Shown here one piece after another: positions 26,635 to 35,526 of a DNA stretch of 64,000 nucleotides. Source of the DNA: Palsa-295 sp963785585 (GTDB lineage Bacteria > Acidobacteriota > Terriglobia > Acidiferrales > UBA7541); the NCBI GenBank assembly GCA_963785585.1, contig CAWAVW010000004.1, forward strand, positions 2,046,001 to 2,110,000, read 5' to 3'. Position 1 is the stretch's first letter. Every line of letters starts with the position of its first letter. The notes below the pieces were generated by a model. That model was not told where the DNA came from and did no database searches. It saw only the letters and a list, made by a program, of their open reading frames with translations. The position numbers and the translations under genes were made by a program.

Positions 26635-26709
26635 CTGCTCGGCCGTACAGGCATGATTTCAGAAACGCTCGCGCGACTCCCGGGTTTGTACTTCCACAGA
26701 CGAACTATC

Positions 26710-29457
26710 ATGGAACTGTTCCCGCTGAGCGCTCGCGGGGTTGCCGTTTTCGGGGGATGGGTTCGATTTATGGGGTTTCGATTCAGGTCCTTATTCTCGT
26801 CCGGCGGGACGACCACTTTGAACATTCCCGCTGAAGCGCCGCCCGACGAAATTCTCGTCGAACAGGCTGTCGCGGCCCAAGCCACCGCGGAAGAAACCGC
26901 GGCCGAAGACGCTTTGCTGCGGCAATTTCTAGCCGAAAATTTTCTGGCGGAGAAGCCGGCACAACCGGCTGCCGCACCCGATATCGCACCCGATTTCTCA
27001 TCCATTCTGGATTCGCCGGCGATCTCAGAAACGCTCGCCGAGGTCGCGCCCGTCGAAACACCCGTTCACGCTGTACCCGAAACGGAATCCGCAAAAGCCA
27101 CGCTTGTCGAATCCGACATCCAACCGCACGTCGAAACCATTCTCGAAACTGCTCACGAGACGACGGAAAAACCATCTGCAGAAACCGACGAATCTTCAGC
27201 GCCCCCTGCCGTCGCGCAAGTGGTGGAAGTGGCAGAAGTCGCGGACGTGGCGGAAGTGGCGCGAGTGGTGAAAGTGGCCGAGGCAACCGCCGTTCCGACA
27301 GCCGTTGAGCCTGTCAACGCCTTGACGCCCGAGGCATTCATCGCTCCCGCTGACCACGAAAATGCGATCTCCGTCGCAGAGCCTCTCACGCCGGTTGAAT
27401 CGCTGGCGCACGCCGATGACTCGCCTTCCATCGCCGACACGTTCGCCGAAGGCTACGTGCTAAAACCGCGCGTCGATCCCGCCGAATGGGCACTCGAAGA
27501 GTCTCTCGCGCTTCACAAAGAATGGCTGGATTCGCGCGGGACCAGCGGCCACAAAGCGGACCTTCGCAAAGGTCAATTCGAAAGCACCGAACTGATCAGC
27601 GTGAACCTTCGTTACGCCGATCTGCAGGACGCCAACCTGAAATCCGCCGACTTGCTGCTGGCGGACCTGCGCGACGCGTGCCTGGTCCGCGCGAATTTCA
27701 GCGAAGCGTGCCTGGTGGGGACAAACTTCGAAGGCGCGAATCTGGAAGGCGCTTCCCTCGAAAATTCCATGGGCCTTGTCGCGCGCCAGTTGGCCGGCAC
27801 GAATCTGCACGAAGCGTCGTTGCCGTCACAAATTCTGGAGTTTCCAGGCGCCGCTGAATTTGCGCGCACGGCGGCGAGCGCGGCTCGCTTATTTTTCGCG
27901 ACGATGTTCGTCAGCGTGGTTTCCTGCGTGATGATCTGGCGAACGCGCGACTTTCAACTCCTGTCCGACTCCGGAATCATTCCTTTCTTGCGCTCGCGCG
28001 CCGTAAACGCCGCGCTTCCCACCGACGAAATTTATTTGATTGCGCCGGTCCTGCTGCTGGCGCTGTATCTCTGGTTTGTTTACAACCTGCAACAGGTCTG
28101 GGACGCAGCCCTCGAACTGCCTGCGATTTTTCCCGACGGCAAACGTCCCGAGCAAAACGCCCCGCGAATTATCGTCGGCTTGCTGCGCACCCATTTCCGC
28201 TGGATGAATTCCTACGCGCCTTCCACCCGCTTAATCGAAAAGGGAGTCTCCGTCGCACTCGCGTATTGGACCGTGCCCCTGGTCCTTTTGTTTTTCTGGG
28301 CGCGCTACCTGACGGTGCAGGACGTTCATGGCACCGTGCTTCACTCGATCCTCGTGCTGATCGCAATCTCGGTTGCGTACTACTGCTCGGCAAAAATTGG
28401 GCGGCCCGCCGAGCGATGGACTTTGCCGGATTCCCCCTCGCGATGGGCGATCGACAAACTCAAGCATATCCAGCTCGTTCCGGGCCTCGTGACCATCGTC
28501 GCAATTCTTACGTTTCTTTCCGCGGGGACCATTGCCGGAGTTCCTCACGATCCAGAGCGCGCACCGAGCGTTGGCGCGGCAAACGTTCGGCGCTGGGCGC
28601 CGACCGCGCTATGGAGCCTGGGCCTCGACCCTTACGCCGAACTTACCGAAGCCTCGATTTCAACGAAACCAGACGGCTGGAACGGATCGGACGAGCAAGT
28701 GTCGCAAGTGAAAGGCGCTCGCCTGGTTGGATCGAATTTCCGTTACGCGCAGGCTTACGGGATTTTTCTGGCAAACGCACACCTGTTCCGCGCGAATTTC
28801 AAAGGTGCATTTATGTCCGAAGCGGACATGCGGAATGCCGACCTGGGCCAGTCCAATCTGCAGAATACGATCCTGGACCGGGCGCAGATGGGCCACGTAA
28901 ACCTGGATCGCGCGCAATTGGACGGAGCGAACCTTTCCCGCGCCGATTTGCGCGGTGCGAATTTGTCGTATTCGACGCTGGCCAACGCCGTGCTGATTGA
29001 CGCGCGTCTGGACGGCGCCAGCCTCTACGGTTCGCATTTGGAAAATGCCTCGATCATTCGCGGCAACCTGCAAAATGCCGACCTGCGCGACGCTCACCTG
29101 GACGCCGCGAATCTGGAGCACTCGGATTTGCGGCAAGCCTATTTCTGGTCCGCCAAACTGCCCGGAGCCAATCTGCGAAACGCGCAACTCGCCACGGCAA
29201 TTTTCATCGATGCCGATCTTTCGGGCGCGGATATGCGTGGCGCGCAATTCAGCGGCACGGTGCTGAACGGCGCGAACCTGCACGACGCGAACCTGGACGG
29301 CGCCGATTTGCGAGGCGCCTTGCAGTTGTCAGCGGCGCAAGTCTGCGCGACGAAATCGAGGGTGGGCGCTGTGCTCGACGATGCGCTGCAACTGCAAGTG
29401 GATGCGCTTTGCGGCACCGGACCTCGCCCGCAACCTGCCGTCACCACAACCCCATAA
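26710..29457 (+). CDS. Membrane protein with two blocks of pentapeptide repeats
   Basis: 915 residues from the ATG at 26710. Residues ~35-240 are rich in Ala, Glu, Val and Pro and look disordered. Residues ~275-370 hold pentapeptide repeats (A(D/N)LxX) such as ADLQDANLKSADLLLADL. Four or five membrane segments follow between about 395 and 600. A second, longer block of some 40 repeats (ANLSRADLRGANLSYSTL and so on) runs from about 650 to 890. Such repeats form a right-handed beta-helix; none of the known gyrase-protecting proteins has this membrane plan. The frame is open from 26461, but the palindrome at 26613 suggests that part is promoter. No clear Shine-Dalgarno was found, so the start is uncertain. 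Function unknown. Confidence 0.8.
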   Translation: MELFPLSARGVAVFGGWVRFMGFRFRSLFSSGGTTTLNIPAEAPPDEILVEQAVAAQATAEETAAEDALLRQFLAENFLAEKPAQPAAAPDIAPDFSSILDSPAISETLAEVAPVETPVHAVPETESAKATLVESDIQPHVETILETAHETTEKPSAETDESSAPPAVAQVVEVAEVADVAEVARVVKVAEATAVPTAVEPVNALTPEAFIAPADHENAISVAEPLTPVESLAHADDSPSIADTFAEGYVLKPRVDPAEWALEESLALHKEWLDSRGTSGHKADLRKGQFESTELISVNLRYADLQDANLKSADLLLADLRDACLVRANFSEACLVGTNFEGANLEGASLENSMGLVARQLAGTNLHEASLPSQILEFPGAAEFARTAASAARLFFATMFVSVVSCVMIWRTRDFQLLSDSGIIPFLRSRAVNAALPTDEIYLIAPVLLLALYLWFVYNLQQVWDAALELPAIFPDGKRPEQNAPRIIVGLLRTHFRWMNSYAPSTRLIEKGVSVALAYWTVPLVLLFFWARYLTVQDVHGTVLHSILVLIAISVAYYCSAKIGRPAERWTLPDSPSRWAIDKLKHIQLVPGLVTIVAILTFLSAGTIAGVPHDPERAPSVGAANVRRWAPTALWSLGLDPYAELTEASISTKPDGWNGSDEQVSQVKGARLVGSNFRYAQAYGIFLANAHLFRANFKGAFMSEADMRNADLGQSNLQNTILDRAQMGHVNLDRAQLDGANLSRADLRGANLSYSTLANAVLIDARLDGASLYGSHLENASIIRGNLQNADLRDAHLDAANLEHSDLRQAYFWSAKLPGANLRNAQLATAIFIDADLSGADMRGAQFSGTVLNGANLHDANLDGADLRGALQLSAAQVCATKSRVGAVLDDALQLQVDALCGTGPRPQPAVTTTP

Positions 29458-29525
29458 GCCGCCTGCTTTGCAAACAGCGGCCGGAACGGCGCGACCATCG
29501 CGCTCCTGACAAACCTGCTTACATA

Positions 29526-29554
29526 CGCTAAAATTTAGCGACCGATAAGATCGG
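29526..29554. other. Two adjacent inverted repeats upstream of the GT39 gene
   Basis: CGCTAAA and TTTAGCG share a single central A (29526-29540). Directly after it, CCGAT and ATCGG (29542-29554) form a second small inverted repeat. They lie about 100 bp upstream of the GT39 start. They could be a regulatory site or the base of a short terminator for the preceding gene; no T-run follows. Confidence 0.3.
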
Positions 29555-29654
29555 ATTGCGCGCTATTGCGAGCCATTCGTCGTCGGTTCGCGGATCGCTC
29601 AGCGCTTCTCAGTCGTATATCTTTACCCTGCCTGACGAACTCGAAAAGGAATCT

Positions 29655-31493
29655 GTGGAACCGGTAAGCCAGTCCGAAACCTCTTCTAAATTCCTCTCCC
29701 AAACGGCGATATGGGTCGTCCTGTTGTGTTTCTGGGCCGTCCTTTATATACCGGGGCTTTTTCACCCTGCTCTGCTTGACGACGCCGATACCGTCCATGC
29801 AGAAGCATCGCGGGAAATGCTCTTAAATCACGACTGGGTGACGCTTTACACCGACGGCGCGCGGTACCTGCAAAAGCCCCCTCTGCTCTACTGGGCCGTC
29901 ACGATTTCCTACGAGCTTTTCGGCGTGGGCGAATGGCAAACGCGTCTTCCACTCGCGTTCTGCGTGTTCGGCCTCGTCGCGTTTACGTTTGTGTTCGGTC
30001 GTCGCTATCTGGGGCGCGAAGGCGGATTCTACGCGGCGCTCATCATGGTCACGTCGCTGGGCGTTTTCGTGTACACGCGATTTTTGATTTCCGACGTGGT
30101 CGTCGCGATGTTTCTTACGCTGAGCCTGTATTTCTTCATGCGCGCCGCCGAGGGTGAAAGACCCTCACGAAACGCCTGCTGGGGGATTGCCGCGTCGATT
30201 GCGTTGAGCGTCCTGGCGAAGGGCCTGATCGGTCTTGTTTTTCCGTGTCTGATCATTCCCGTTTACCTGTTTCTGATCGGAGACTTCAAACGCATCTGGC
30301 GGCTGCACTTGATTTCGAGCGCGTTAATTTTTCTGATAATCGCCGCGCCCTGGCACATCCTGGCGAGCCTGCGCAACCCGGCGATTCCCGGCACGATGGC
30401 GAAGGGTTTTTTCTGGTCGTACTTCATCAACGAACACGTAATGCGCTACCTCGGCAAGCGCGTCCCGTACGACTATGACAAAGTGCCGCTCGGACTTTTC
30501 TGGGCGATGCTGCTGATCTTCCTGATTCCGTGGTTTGCATTCCTGATTCCCGCGTTTCGGGAAATTCCGGCGAAGCTCAGCGTGTGGCGCTCGCATCTTG
30601 ACGCGCGGTCGCGGGCGAATTTATTTTTCGCGGTCTGGGCCATTTTGATCATGCTGTTTTTCAGCTTTTCCAGCCGCCAGGAGTATTACTCGCTCCCTGC
30701 TCTTCCCGCGCTTGCGCTCTTGATCGGCGGATGGCTCGAACGTGAACGCGCATCGTCAGCGGACAGTTCACAGCGTCGTGCGGGACGTTTTGCGTCGGCG
30801 TTGCTGCTGGTCTTTGGAGTTGCCGCATTCATCGCGACCATGATCTTGATTTCGAAGACGCACCCCTTCCCCGCGGGCACGGACATTGGCCAGGTGCTGG
30901 TGCCGCATCCCGGCCGATACAAACTGTCGCTGGGCCACATGGGCGATTTGACGATCGAAGCGTTCGGCCTGTTTCGCGCACCGCTCTGGGAAATCGGCGT
31001 TGGATTTCTCTTCGGCACCGGGCTGAACTGGATTTTCCGCCGCCGCGGCAAGTTGCTCGCCGCCAATTTTGCTCTGGCCGGAATGATGGTCGTGGTCCTG
31101 TTTTGCGTGTGGCAGGGCTATTCGATTTTCTCGCCGGAACTTTCATCAAAAGACATGGCTCTCACGATCAAAAACGTTTACAAGCCGGGCGAAACGATTG
31201 TGATCAACGGTGTTTACGAAACCGGATCCAGCCTGAACTTTTATACGGGTCTGCCGGTGCACGTTCTGAACGGAGTCGCCGGTGATTTGTGGTTCGGGTC
31301 GTTCTGGCCCGACGCTCCGAAAGTGTACGAAGACAACGAATCGTTCGTTCGCTTGTGGAACGGGCCAAATCGCGTGTACCTGTTTACTCCGGAATATTTA
31401 AGAGACCGGGCGTTTGTGGGCATCGATCCCGCCACCATTCATGAATTCGCTCGACGCGGTGGCAAAGTGATTTATATCAATCAACCTATATAA
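29655..31493 (+). CDS. ArnT-like glycosyltransferase family 39 (PMT superfamily)
   Basis: 612 residues from GTG 29655, with AAAAGGA at 29644-29650 as ribosome-binding site. An integral membrane protein with about 11-12 helices. The first extracytoplasmic loop has LLDDADTVHAEASREML, the catalytic acidic pair, and the conserved YLQKPPLLYW. Enzymes of this type move sugars from polyprenyl-phosphate donors onto lipid A or other cell-surface acceptors. The C-terminal ~130 residues form a soluble extracytoplasmic domain (PGETIVINGVYETGSSLNFY). No dedicated donor-synthesis genes are in the window. The ppa gene follows after 20 bp, so read-through is likely. Confidence 0.88.
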   Translation: MEPVSQSETSSKFLSQTAIWVVLLCFWAVLYIPGLFHPALLDDADTVHAEASREMLLNHDWVTLYTDGARYLQKPPLLYWAVTISYELFGVGEWQTRLPLAFCVFGLVAFTFVFGRRYLGREGGFYAALIMVTSLGVFVYTRFLISDVVVAMFLTLSLYFFMRAAEGERPSRNACWGIAASIALSVLAKGLIGLVFPCLIIPVYLFLIGDFKRIWRLHLISSALIFLIIAAPWHILASLRNPAIPGTMAKGFFWSYFINEHVMRYLGKRVPYDYDKVPLGLFWAMLLIFLIPWFAFLIPAFREIPAKLSVWRSHLDARSRANLFFAVWAILIMLFFSFSSRQEYYSLPALPALALLIGGWLERERASSADSSQRRAGRFASALLLVFGVAAFIATMILISKTHPFPAGTDIGQVLVPHPGRYKLSLGHMGDLTIEAFGLFRAPLWEIGVGFLFGTGLNWIFRRRGKLLAANFALAGMMVVVLFCVWQGYSIFSPELSSKDMALTIKNVYKPGETIVINGVYETGSSLNFYTGLPVHVLNGVAGDLWFGSFWPDAPKVYEDNESFVRLWNGPNRVYLFTPEYLRDRAFVGIDPATIHEFARRGGKVIYINQPI

Positions 31494-31513
31494 TCGTTTT
31501 CGGAGGAACTCTG

Positions 31514-32062
31514 ATGCATCCATGGCATGACCTCAGCCCCGGCGAGCACGTCCCCCACGAGTTTCAAGCGGTGATCGAAATTCCGCTCGGTTCGAGCGTG
31601 AAGTACGAACTCGACAAAGGCAGCGGCATCATAAAAATGGACCGCGTGCTCTACTCGGCCGCCTACTACCCGGCGAATTACGGATTTATTCCGCAATCTC
31701 TCGCCGAGGACCACGATCCGCTCGACGTGCTCGTGCTATGCCAGGTTCCCGTTGTCCCGCTGACGATCATGCAGGCGCGCACCATCGGCTTGATGGCCAT
31801 GATCGATTCCGGCACCAAAGATTACAAAATTATCGCCGTAGCCACCGCAGACCCTGAGTACAATTCCTATCACGAAGCGAGCGAGTTGCCTCCGCACAAG
31901 CTGGCCATGGTCCGGCGCTTTTTCCAGGATTACAAGCAGCTCGAGGGGAAAGTCGTAGAGGTGGACGAAATTCAACCCGCGGCCGCGGCTTATCCGGTGA
32001 TCGAAAGTTCGCTTGCGCGGTACGACAAAAAGCGCCGCGCCGGTCATCACAAAAAACCGTAG
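31514..32062 (+). CDS. ppa: Inorganic pyrophosphatase (family I)
   Basis: 182 residues. The soluble cytoplasmic enzyme hydrolyses pyrophosphate with Mg(2+). Signature residues are seen in KYELDKGSG, YPANYGFIPQ, DHDPLDVLVL and GTKDYKIIAVATADPEY. GGAGGA lies just upstream of the ATG. It follows the GT39 gene by 20 bp; a TATAAT at 31489-31494 inside the end of that gene could give it its own promoter as well. Confidence 0.95.
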   Translation: MHPWHDLSPGEHVPHEFQAVIEIPLGSSVKYELDKGSGIIKMDRVLYSAAYYPANYGFIPQSLAEDHDPLDVLVLCQVPVVPLTIMQARTIGLMAMIDSGTKDYKIIAVATADPEYNSYHEASELPPHKLAMVRRFFQDYKQLEGKVVEVDEIQPAAAAYPVIESSLARYDKKRRAGHHKKP

Positions 32063-32106
32063 GTTTTCGCGGCGACTTTGACAGTCTTTCCCGGAGATTG
32101 CCATCC

Positions 32107-33705
32107 ATGACGATTGTCCATCGTTTGCTTCTGTGTGCTGGTCTCGTGGGCGTTTCGCTCGTTTGCGCTTCGGCGGGCAGATCGGCGAAAGGTGAAGTTG
32201 CGGACCAGCTGGGCAACGTTCGTTTCCCCACATCGTGCAACGCGAAAGCGCAAACGCAAATCATCTCGGGTGTAGGTTTTCTTCATTCCTTTCAGTACAA
32301 GCAATCGGAAGAGTCTTTTCAGCAGGCCGCGCAATCCGATCCGCAATGCGCCATCGCCCACTGGGGCGAAGCGATGGCGCTGTACCATCAGCTCTGGGAC
32401 AATCCCGACGCTGCTGCCCTGAAGCAAGGTCGCGAACAGATTGCCGCCGCCGAGAGACTCAATTCCGGCACGCCGCTCGAAAAAGGTTACATCGCCGCTG
32501 CCGCCGCTTACTTTCAAAACGATCCGAAGCTGACCTACACGCAACGCACCGAAGCGTATTCGTCGGCCATGGAGAGAGTGTTCGAAGCTAATCCGGACGA
32601 CACCGATGCGGCTTCGTTCTACGCGCTTTCGTTGGACTCGTTGGCCTACGAGGAAAAGGACGGGGCTGCTTACCGCAAGCACGCGCTGGCGATTCTGCTG
32701 CCGCTGTTTGTGACGCATCCGGATCACCCCGGCGTCGCGCATTACATCATCCACGCGGCAGACACGCCGGAACTGGCTCCGCAAGGTCTGGCTGCCGCGC
32801 GCAAGTACGCCCGGATCGCGCCCGATTCCTCGCATGCATTGCACATGCCGTCGCACATTTTTACGCGGCTCGGATTGTGGCAGGAGTCGATCGACTCGAA
32901 TATCGCCGCGGCCGCCGCCGCGGAAAAAGCGTCAAGGATGCATCAGTCGGAAGCTCACTATCAGATCCATCCGATGGATTTCCTCGATTACAGCTACGTG
33001 CAAACAGGACAGGCATCCGAAGCGCATCGCGTCGTGCAAGCTCTGAAAAAAGTTCCCGGTGCGAGCAAGACCGAAATCGTTGAACACGAAAGCATTTTTT
33101 CGGCGCGAAACGCTCTCGATTTGCATCAGTGGAAAGCGGCCGAAGAATTGCCGGTACCGGAGCTTCCGCTCAAGTCGCTGGAATCGGCCTACTGGGCGAA
33201 AGCGATCGGAGCGGCGCGAAGCGGCGATGCCGCGGCGTCAAAAGAAAATCTCGCGCACCTGAAGGAAGCCATCGCCGCGCGCACTTCGGCGGACATGGCC
33301 ATGGGATGCCACATGCGGTCCGGCGAAAGCACCAGCCAACTGGAAGCCGAAGGCTGGCTCGCCTATGCCGAAGGACGCACGGATGACGCGGTAAAGACTC
33401 TGCGCGCCGCCGCCGAGAAACAGGAATCCGACGGCATCGATTCCGTGGTCATTCCCGCGCGCGAAATGCTGGCCGATTTGCTCATGGAATTGAAGCGTCC
33501 AGCCGACGCACTCCGGGAATATGAAACGACGCTGAAGGAATCACCGAATCGATTTGATTCACTCTACGGTGCGGCGATCGCTTCCCAAGCGACCGGAGAT
33601 CGAAAGTCCGCCGGCGAGTATGCCGCGAAACTCAAAAGCAATTGCGCTGCCACCGCCGATCGGCTCGAAATTCGTAAACTTTCGGGCCTCGCTGGTCAGA
33701 AATAA
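32107..33705 (+). CDS. Exported TPR-repeat protein with conserved His-rich motif
   Basis: 532 residues with a signal peptide (RLLLCAGLVGVSLVCASAG). The rest is helical TPR/SEL-like repeats, e.g. GVGFLHSFQYKQSEESFQQA and later LADLLMELKRPADALREYE. In the centre is HPGVAHYIIHAADTPE and LHMPSHIFTRLGLW, a His-rich signature kept in a group of uncharacterised bacterial TPR proteins and perhaps a metal site. It starts 44 bp after ppa. A TTG three codons upstream is a less likely start. Likely a periplasmic scaffold; no function is known. Confidence 0.8.
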   Translation: MTIVHRLLLCAGLVGVSLVCASAGRSAKGEVADQLGNVRFPTSCNAKAQTQIISGVGFLHSFQYKQSEESFQQAAQSDPQCAIAHWGEAMALYHQLWDNPDAAALKQGREQIAAAERLNSGTPLEKGYIAAAAAYFQNDPKLTYTQRTEAYSSAMERVFEANPDDTDAASFYALSLDSLAYEEKDGAAYRKHALAILLPLFVTHPDHPGVAHYIIHAADTPELAPQGLAAARKYARIAPDSSHALHMPSHIFTRLGLWQESIDSNIAAAAAAEKASRMHQSEAHYQIHPMDFLDYSYVQTGQASEAHRVVQALKKVPGASKTEIVEHESIFSARNALDLHQWKAAEELPVPELPLKSLESAYWAKAIGAARSGDAAASKENLAHLKEAIAARTSADMAMGCHMRSGESTSQLEAEGWLAYAEGRTDDAVKTLRAAAEKQESDGIDSVVIPAREMLADLLMELKRPADALREYETTLKESPNRFDSLYGAAIASQATGDRKSAGEYAAKLKSNCAATADRLEIRKLSGLAGQK

Positions 33706-34124
33706 CGAGCACTTCCCTTCCACCGCAGCGCCATCAAAAGTCATCCAAACCCGCGTGATGCCGAGGCGATATCCAGGCGATAACCAGGCGAACTGGCCTA
33801 ACCGTCCTTAATCTGGACGTTTGTCCAGTTGTTGAGTGGTTTCGCTTGTCTGCATACTGAAACGGTGAGCTGCCTCTCCCTCAGGGGCGCCACGCGATCG
33901 CAAGTGGCTCGACGTTTCTGGGGCCGGGCGGTCTGGGAATCTTGGGAACCTATCGTGCCGAAATTGTCCACCGCTCGCTCCCTGAATTCCTCGCTCTTAA
34001 GCTCGCGTATACGCCCAGACGCCCGTCGCGTCGCCTCTCGATCGCGGAGGGCACGCGTGACGGCGGCTTCCTGGGCATCGCGGTATTTCCGGCGGACGGC
34101 GCATCGCCGTCGCATGGAGGAACT
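33706..34124 (+). other. Intergenic region without recognised gene (419 bp)
   Basis: The stretch between the TPR gene and the SH3 gene shows no convincing coding sequence, RNA gene or terminator. The frame of the SH3 gene is open back to 33942, but it lacks a ribosome-binding site and family-like sequence there. Confidence 0.5.
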
Positions 34125-35426
34125 ATGATTGGGAAATTCGCCGTCATCACCGTGGTCGCCTGCGCTTGTGTTGTTCCCGCGGCAAAGGCCGACGGTCCGA
34201 TCGCCGTGCGATGCGGCGCCAACGAAGATCGCGTGTGGGTGTACGAGTCCATCGTGGATTTCAACGTGGAGACGAAACTGAAATGCGGCGATCAAGTGGA
34301 AGTGATCGATCGCCTGAAAGGGTACGTAAAAGTCCGAACCGCAAGTGGCGATGAAGGTTATGTGCTCGCGAGCGCGTTTCCGAAATCCGCGATTCCCCCG
34401 GAGCCGGAAGACAAATCGAACGATTTGCAAACCGCGTCGCAGAAGATGCTGACTTCGTCGAAAGCACGGAGACAAACGGCCAGTTCGCCCGCTGCTAGCA
34501 CCGCCGAGCCGCGCTCGGTTGTCGCCGTTCCCGCTCCGGCAGCGGTGGCAGCGCCGCCGCGCGAAGTGGCCACTGTTTCCGCGCCGGCACCTGCCGAACC
34601 AAAATCGAAGGCTGCAACAAGCGCTGCGCCAGGCGCTCCGTCCGTCGCTCCGTCGGTCGCAAACGCCGTTACAACTTCCACGAAGCCGCCGTCCGCGATC
34701 GCGATGCCTGCGCCGCCTGTTCCCGTAGCCGAGTACAAAGCGCCGCTCGCGCCGGTGTCAAACGCGAGCGCCGCCGTCGCGCCGCAACCGTCAGCGCCCA
34801 GCCCAGCATCCGCATCAAATGGCGGAAGCACGATGGAAATATCCATGACGAGCGAAACTCCATCCCCGGCACCCGCTCACACCACGCGGCCCGTTCCGCC
34901 TCCCGCTGCCGCGCCGGTCGATCCAGATACCGAGGAGTATGCTCCGACGAGCGCGCTCGGTCTGGATACGGCGAACTGCACGACGTATTTCACCGCGTAC
35001 GGCCTATCGCCGAATCAGTACAAGTGGCTGGCGCAGAATCGCGGAAAGGCATTCCCGAGCGTGTGTCCGGCCCCGTCGCCGTCGCTGGTGGATTACGTAA
35101 TTATCTTCACTCACGACGTCGGGTTTTACAGCGTCACGCTGCCGACGCCGATTCATAAAGATGTGAATGGATTTTCGGACTGGACGCCGATCTCGACCGT
35201 GGATTCGGCGCTGATCAATGACGTGAACCACAGCCATCACGAGTACGTTTGGATATTCCACTCGAAACGCGGCACGTTCGACCCTTCGGCGTTCTCGCCG
35301 CGCCGCAAGCCTCTCTTTAGCAAGAGCGAGACGAATACGCTTGGGTCGCACGGCGGGTTCCGTACGGTGATGGATGGCCTGACGTACATCGAAAGCAGCG
35401 GCCCGACGCCTTCGATTTCGCGTTAG
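34125..35426 (+). CDS. Exported protein with bacterial SH3 domain and Ala/Pro-rich linker
   Basis: 433 residues from the ATG at 34125, with GGAGG at 34116-34120. A signal peptide (FAVITVVACACVVPAAKAD) precedes an SH3b-like domain (about 25-85: ETKLKCGDQVEVIDRLKGYV, KVRTASGDEGYVLASAF). Residues ~115-285 are a low-complexity Ala/Pro/Ser linker. The last ~140 residues form a separate globular domain with two Cys (TANCTTYF and SVCPAPSP) that I do not recognise. SH3b domains often bind peptidoglycan, so a wall-associated role is possible. Confidence 0.72.
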   Translation: MIGKFAVITVVACACVVPAAKADGPIAVRCGANEDRVWVYESIVDFNVETKLKCGDQVEVIDRLKGYVKVRTASGDEGYVLASAFPKSAIPPEPEDKSNDLQTASQKMLTSSKARRQTASSPAASTAEPRSVVAVPAPAAVAAPPREVATVSAPAPAEPKSKAATSAAPGAPSVAPSVANAVTTSTKPPSAIAMPAPPVPVAEYKAPLAPVSNASAAVAPQPSAPSPASASNGGSTMEISMTSETPSPAPAHTTRPVPPPAAAPVDPDTEEYAPTSALGLDTANCTTYFTAYGLSPNQYKWLAQNRGKAFPSVCPAPSPSLVDYVIIFTHDVGFYSVTLPTPIHKDVNGFSDWTPISTVDSALINDVNHSHHEYVWIFHSKRGTFDPSAFSPRRKPLFSKSETNTLGSHGGFRTVMDGLTYIESSGPTPSISR

Positions 35427-35526
35427 CCTGCGCGTGGTATGTACGCTACCCGGCGTGACGTTAACGTTATTGCGCCCATCCAAAAATAAGGCACCCTCCG
35501 GCAGCTGATTTGCATCAAAATGCTGC

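Noticed and set aside
26461..26709. N-terminal extension of the pentapeptide protein
   Set aside because: The stretch contains a perfect 22-bp palindrome and lacks a plausible start; it reads better as promoter DNA.
33942..34124. 61-codon extension of the SH3 protein
   Set aside because: The ATG at 34125 has a perfect GGAGG and starts a signal peptide; the upstream part has neither.
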